Shown here: positions 57,436-64,000 of the stretch, piece after piece
How positions within the stretch are numbered: the first letter of the stretch is position 1
Layout: each line of letters opens with the position of its first letter
Source of the DNA: Pararhizobium polonicum
GTDB taxonomy: Bacteria > Pseudomonadota > Alphaproteobacteria > Rhizobiales > Rhizobiaceae
Reading direction: 5' to 3'
Assembly (NCBI RefSeq): GCF_001687365.1
Contig: NZ_LGLV01000009.1
Coordinates: forward strand, 62,001-126,000
DNA: 64,000 nucleotides
Translations under genes and position numbers: made by a program
Notes under the pieces: model-generated
What the model saw: only the letters and a program-made list of their open reading frames with translations
The model's database searches: none
Told to the model about the DNA's origin: nothing

Positions 57436-57486
57436 GGAAAAAATTCCCTTTATGATTGTTTCATTTCTTTGCGCCACTCTGGCCGG

Positions 57487-58425
57487 ATGGACCGGATTGT
57501 TGATATATCGACGGATGGCCTGCACCTGGCCGTCTACAGGGGTTTTCTCACCGTATCGAAAAACGGTGGGGACGAGGTTGGGCGCATCGCGCTCGATGAT
57601 ATCGGCGCGCTGATTGTCCACGCTCACGGCACCACATGGTCCAATCATGTCTTCGTCAAAATGTCCGAACGCGGCGTGCCGGTCGTATTATGTGCTGCCA
57701 ATCATGCGCCAGTGGCGGTCGTCTGGCCGCTTGAGGGCCATCATGCCCAGGGCGCAAGGCTGCGCGCGCAGATAGACGCTTCCAAACCGCTGCAAAAGCA
57801 GGTCTGGCGAAAGATCGTTTCTGCCAAGGTGAGAATGCAGGGGCATGTGCTTGCGGCCAATGGGCTGGAGGCCGGCGCTTTCGATATGCTTGCCCGCAAG
57901 GTTCGCTCGGGCGATCCCGACAATATCGAGGCGCAGGCCGCGCGGCGCTACTGGAAGGCGCTTTTGGGCCCTGACTTTTATCGCGACCGGGAAGCAGAGG
58001 GCCTCAATGTCCTTCTGAACTACGGCTATACGGTATTGCGCGCCATTGTCGCGCGGGCGATCTGTGCCTCCGGCCTGCATCCCACCATCGGCGTTTTCCA
58101 TTCCAACAGGGCCAACGCCTTCGCCCTTGCCGACGACCTCATGGAGCCGTACCGGCCCCTCGTGGATCAACTGGTCCGCAATCTTGCCGCGGCCGGGAAA
58201 ACGGATCTGTCGCCGGAGACGAAACGGGCGCTGACATCCATCACCACCTTCGATCTCGATACGGACATCGGCGTTTCGCCGCTCTCCGTTCAGATCGGAC
58301 GGTTCGTTCATTCGGTTGCGGTCGGTTTCGAGACCGGTGAGGCGCGGCTCGATCTGCCAGTCCCGCCATCGGCCTTGCATCTGGCGGCGCTCGGAAAACA
58401 GCCCGTGGAGCAGGAAGAGGCATGA
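57487..58425 (+). CDS. cas1: Cas1 spacer integrase, type II
   Basis: 312 residues. N-terminal beta domain MDRIVDISTDGLHLAVYRGF and helical integrase domain with NVLLNYGYTVLRAIVARAIC (Glu of the active site is expected in the preceding strands, EAEGLN), GLHPTIGVFHSNRANAFALA with His, and the later ADDLMEPYRPLVDQLV with Asp/Glu. It integrates new spacers with Cas2. ATG 57487 is preferred; a TTG 18 bp upstream is possible. It overlaps cas2 by 4 bp. Confidence 0.94.
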   Translation: MDRIVDISTDGLHLAVYRGFLTVSKNGGDEVGRIALDDIGALIVHAHGTTWSNHVFVKMSERGVPVVLCAANHAPVAVVWPLEGHHAQGARLRAQIDASKPLQKQVWRKIVSAKVRMQGHVLAANGLEAGAFDMLARKVRSGDPDNIEAQAARRYWKALLGPDFYRDREAEGLNVLLNYGYTVLRAIVARAICASGLHPTIGVFHSNRANAFALADDLMEPYRPLVDQLVRNLAAAGKTDLSPETKRALTSITTFDLDTDIGVSPLSVQIGRFVHSVAVGFETGEARLDLPVPPSALHLAALGKQPVEQEEA

Positions 58426-58787
58426 CGGCGGCTCTTCACAAGGCCAATAGCGGGCCACGACATTTGAGCGGGTATAGAATCATGTGGATGCTCGTGACAT
58501 TCGATCTTCCGGTCGAAACCAAGACGCAGCGTTATGCAGCCACGAGATTCCGGCAGCGGCTGCTCGACATAGGCTTTGAAATGAGCCAGCTTTCCAACTA
58601 TCTTCGCTTTTGCAGCGGCAAGGAGCAGTTTGAAAGCTATGCCCGTCAGATCGAGAGCATCCTGCCGGAATGGGGTGACATATACATCTTCCAGTTCACC
58701 GACCGGCAATACGAAAATATCATCCGTTTTTCAGACCAAGCCAGAAAACGGCGGAAGAAAAATCCCGACCAACTGGCGCTTTTCTAG
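58422..58787 (+). CDS. cas2: Cas2, type II
   Basis: 121 residues with the ferredoxin-like Cas2 fold: SGYRIMWMLVTFDLPVETK near residues 16-34 (strand 1 with Asp), then FRQRLLDIGFEMSQLSNYLR and GDIYIFQFTDRQYENI. It scaffolds Cas1 in spacer integration. The start overlaps the cas1 stop (ATGA). A csn2 or cas4 gene does not follow, which defines subtype II-C. The repeat array begins 72 bp later. Confidence 0.94.
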   Translation: MTAALHKANSGPRHLSGYRIMWMLVTFDLPVETKTQRYAATRFRQRLLDIGFEMSQLSNYLRFCSGKEQFESYARQIESILPEWGDIYIFQFTDRQYENIIRFSDQARKRRKKNPDQLALF

Positions 58788-58822
58788 CGCCAGCCGCCAT
58801 TTCCGCTGCCGTCACCCCGGCC

Positions 58823-58847
58823 AATCTTCCTTTGAAATCAGAAGATT
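58823..58847. other. Hairpin at the cas-side edge of the CRISPR array
   Basis: AATCTTC (58823-58829) pairs perfectly with GAAGATT (58841-58847) across 11 nt, 12 bp before the first repeat. This 72-bp interval is either the leader for spacer insertion or the 3' end of a minus-strand array transcript. Confidence 0.5.
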
Positions 58848-58859
58848 AACCGAGGATCG

Positions 58860-60876
58860 AGCTTAGCAGATCAGAAAACGCGGTCCAGCCGCAACTAGCT
58901 ACTGCCCATGAACGGAGAGCTTCCCAGCTTAGCAGATCAGAAAACGCGGTCCAGCCGCAACTGGTCATCAGTGCGATCACCACCGTCCTTGAGCTTAGCA
59001 GATCAGAAAACGCGGTCCAGCCGCAACAAGCGGCCACCCGTCATGACCACCCGTGCGAGCTTAGCAGATCAGAAAACGCGGTCCAGCCGCAACACGCCGC
59101 CAAACGGCTTGAACAAGCCAGAAAGCTTAGCAGATCAGAAAACGCGGTCCAGCCGCAACGATCGTCCACCGAGGTGCAGATGCTTGGCGAGCTTAGCAGA
59201 TCAGAAAACGCGGTCCAGCCGCAACCCGGCGGCGGCGTCTTGAAAGACGACGAATGAGCTTAGCAGATCAGAAAACGCGGTCCAGCCGCAACTCTTTGGA
59301 TGACGAGGACGTTTTTCCGTACAGCTTAGCAGATCAGAAAACGCGGTCCAGCCGCAACGCCTTGCTCATCATCTCATCGAATAGCTTCAGCTTAGCAGAT
59401 CAGAAAACGCGGTCCAGCCGCAACAGATAGCGCACCATGCGCCGCGCTACATCTAGCTTAGCAGATCAGAAAACGCGGTCCAGCCGCAACCGTGGCGACG
59501 CCATTTGCTTTCAAGGTTCTAGCTTAGCAGATCAGAAAACGCGGTCCAGCCGCAACGGAGATGAGCAGGGTAGGCTCCGTGAGCGTAGCTTAGCAGATCA
59601 GAAAACGCGGTCCAGCCGCAACTGAAGGCAAAGCAACCCGTGATGTGTTTATAGCTTAGCAGATCAGAAAACGCGGTCCAGCCGCAACTACTTTCCCCCG
59701 AACCTGTTTGGATGGGAGAGCTTAGCAGATCAGAAAACGCGGTCCAGCCGCAACGAACGCATCAGCAAGAACGCCAGCCAGATCAGCTTAGCAGATCAGA
59801 AAACGCGGTCCAGCCGCAACGAACGCATCAGCAAGAACGCCAGCCAGATCAGCTTAGCAGATCAGAAAACGCGGTCCAGCCGCAACCAAGATCGCCCGGA
59901 TATATTTTCCCCAATAAGCTTAGCAGATCAGAAAACGCGGTCCAGCCGCAACGGGTGAAGGCTCGTTTGCTGGCGGCAAGCGAGCTTAGCAGATCAGAAA
60001 ACGCGGTCCAGCCGCAACGAAAACCTGCAGTTGTTGTGCGCGCCATGTAGCTTAGCAGATCAGAAAACGCGGTCCAGCCGCAACCCGGCGCTCAAGAGGA
60101 ATGAACATCCACCGAGCTTAGCAGATCAGAAAACGCGGTCCAGCCGCAACAAGCCGTGCAGCAACCATGCCACCGTAGAGAGCTTAGCAGATCAGAAAAC
60201 GCGGTCCAGCCGCAACGAAGTACGCCTCGTAGGCGTGTTCCGGGTTAGCTTAGCAGATCAGAAAACGCGGTCCAGCCGCAACGAAAAGATCGCCAGAACT
60301 GCATCTCGGTCCAGCTTAGCAGATCAGAAAACGCGGTCCAGCCGCAACCTGCATCTGCTTGCCGAAGCCCTTCAGGGTAGCTTAGCAGATCAGAAAACGC
60401 GGTCCAGCCGCAACGTTCAGGACGGTCTTGTCATGCTCCAGGTGAGCTTAGCAGATCAGAAAACGCGGTCCAGCCGCAACATGCCGCACACCAGTATATG
60501 GTCGTGTGGCAGCTTAGCAGATCAGAAAACGCGGTCCAGCTGCAACACGACGGGCCGGTAAGGCCTGTTCCGTTCTAGCTTAGCAGATCAGAAAACGCGG
60601 TCCAGCCGCAACTAAGTCGACTCGGTTACTGTTCCTCTGAGGAGCTTAGCAGATCAGAAAACGCGGTCCAGCCGCAACGGCGAATGACAACAAAAGGTTC
60701 TGGGCGTTAGCTTAGCAGATCAGAAAACGCGGTCCAGCCGCAACGCACGCGGCAAAAAGGTCGCGGCGGATCCGAGCTTAGCAGATCAGAAAACGCGGTC
60801 CAGCCGCAACGCGATGATCGGGCAGACGATGTCGTCCCTCAGCTTAGCAGATCAAAGGATATGGTCCAGCGGCAAT
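58860..60876 (-). CRISPR. Type II-C CRISPR array, 31 repeats and 30 spacers
   Basis: Repeats of 36 bp (plus-strand text AGCTTAGCAG...CAGCCGCAAC) start every 66 bp from 58860. All spacers are 30 nt except spacer 6 (59226-59256), which is 31. Repeat 26 (60511) has one change near its end, and the last repeat (60841-60876) is degenerate in its middle and final base. Spacers 14 (59755) and 15 (59821) are identical. The crRNA sense is minus: there the repeat begins GTTGCGGCTGG, the part complementary to the tracrRNA. Its 3' end TGCTAAGCT resembles an extended -10 box, so each repeat may carry its own promoter, as in Neisseria. Confidence 0.98.
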
Positions 60877-61251
60877 GCGCCGATCTTGAAGGAGTGCTGC
60901 CGAGCCCGCGATATGCTCCACACCGCGTCGACTCCTGAGAGTTGCAAAATGGCTGGCGACGTCCAGCGCCTTGCCGGGCTGGCTCGATGTTGAAGATTGA
61001 TCGAAAGTGAGCTGGAGCGTTGAATGCTAGGATTTTCAATGATCTGCAGAAGCTGCGATCTGCGCGGTCGTGGGGTTGAATTCGTTCAGGCGCATCGTGA
61101 CTGGCTGTCGTGATCAATTCACGGTGCCGCCGCGGTCCAGTCTTCGACATGTAGGCGAGGTACGCGATTAAACTCGCGCTGGCTATTGGTGATCCTCTCG
61201 TTGTGAAAATATGATGTGGTCGGCCCGGCTGCCTCGTAACGGCACCTGTGC
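60877..61251. other. Region beyond the degenerate repeat
   Basis: 375 bp between the array and the esterase gene. No gene, leader-like AT-rich tract or terminator is clear. Open frames on the minus strand extend into the array and are not genes. Confidence 0.4.
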
Positions 61252-63331
<2,080 letters not shown>

Positions 63332-63649
63332 TCATTGCGCTTCAGTTGCCGTAACGGGGGCGGTCTCGGGGCACTTGGCAACGATGAAGGCGAGGGCGGG
63401 GATCAACGTCAGAGCGATCGGGAATGTTCCTGTTTCCGCGGCCAGATCCCGACAGTGAGCCAGAAGGCAGCCGCCGAAAGCCAGCGCGCAGGCGGTGGAG
63501 ACCCATGACAGCCCGGCATCGGTGAAGCCGGGTTCGACGTGGATCTTCGGGAGACCCGTCGGCACGATGGAGATGCCGGGGACGATCATCACGTTGCTGG
63601 CGAGGACGATCGCGAAGATGGCCCGCTTGTTTGGGGGGCTCGATTGCAT
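63332..63649 (-). pseudogene. Internally deleted DHA2 MFS transporter
   Basis: 105 codons in one frame. The first 60 residues (VMIVPGISIVPTGLPKIHVE then DAGLSWVSTACALAFGG) are helices 1-2 of a DHA2 exporter, and the last 30 (PIALTLIPALAFIVAKCPET) are its final helix. The joining segment CLLAHCRDLAAETG skips about 350 residues. The frame stays open, so a short peptide could be made, but not a transporter. The ATG is at 63649, upstream of the reductase. Confidence 0.75.
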
Positions 63650-63783
63650 GGGTCATGCATATTCCAGTTCAGACGCGACGGGGACTGCTGTCGATCACCC
63701 GTTTGACTGACTGCAATCTAGCGTTTGCCGCCGCTTTCGATTAGTGCCTATAATCAGCATGAACCTATAAGCTGGGATAATGA

Positions 63784-64000
<217 letters not shown>

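Noticed and set aside
58846-60561. Open frames inside the CRISPR array with repeated peptides
   Set aside because: They arise from translating the 66-bp repeat unit, which is a multiple of three.

Overview
The window reads as a chromosome or chromid segment of an alphaproteobacterium of the order Rhizobiales, most likely family Rhizobiaceae. This rests on high GC and codon usage, a cyo quinol oxidase followed by a SURF1 gene, many ABC uptake operons, ScfR-type control of propionyl-CoA carboxylase, RIME-like palindromic repeats and a compact type II-C CRISPR-Cas9 locus. The species cannot be fixed from sequence reading alone.

Layout. 1-3672: 3' part of cyoB, then cyoC, cyoD and a SURF1 gene. 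3753-9414: an RNA repair locus, with rtcB (ligase), six tandem Y RNA-like structures, rsr (Ro60/TROVE protein) behind a sigma-54 promoter, and the divergent activator rtcR. No rtcA is present. 9530-13758: a large catalase (katE) with an EcfG-like promoter upstream, and a glutathione-independent formaldehyde dehydrogenase (fdhA) behind a cobalamin riboswitch. 14134-18883: an NMT1-type ABC transporter with a PrpF/4-oxalomesaconate tautomerase-type gene and a divergent LysR regulator. 19047-21374: a MYG1-family protein and a SEL1-repeat protein. 21561-28418: a five-gene amino-acid-type uptake and degradation operon (2,3-diaminopropionate ammonia-lyase, M24 hydrolase, binding protein, fused permease-ATPase, M20 amidase) with a divergent Lrp regulator. 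28432-31128: two MFS exporters. 31285-39798: an eight-gene operon (ribose-type ABC transporter, phosphotriesterase-like hydrolase, amidotransferase-like protein, PfkB kinase, BtpA-family protein, M20 amidase) with an XRE-cupin regulator and three copies of a candidate operator.

39903-48332 is the propionyl-CoA to succinyl-CoA route: B12-dependent methylmalonyl-CoA mutase, pccA, pccB and a divergent ScfR regulator, separated by about 1 kb of repeats. 48412-52090 is a peptide secretion cassette: a double-glycine-leader peptide, an HlyD-like adaptor and a C39-peptidase ABC exporter. 52960-53650 holds IS3, IS630 and IS5 remnants. 53662-60876 is the type II-C CRISPR system: tracrRNA, repeat-like sequences upstream of cas9, cas9-cas1-cas2 and a 31-repeat array. 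The window ends with an esterase, an aldo/keto reductase, an internally deleted MFS gene and the 5' end of a LysR gene.

Two places deserve most attention. (1) Between rsr and rtcB, six consecutive units each fold into a closed stem. Five of them carry the Ro-binding motif GNCGAAUG, and most are topped by a tRNA-like T arm and an acceptor hairpin in permuted order. (2) Upstream of cas9, the tracrRNA is preceded on its own strand by a repeat-like segment and, before that, a short guide-like segment. The guide's last 11 nt recur exactly about 155 bp upstream of cas9. This is the architecture of a natural single-guide, long-form tracrRNA that would direct Cas9 to its own promoter. A two-repeat, 30-nt-spacer mini-array lies next to that site.
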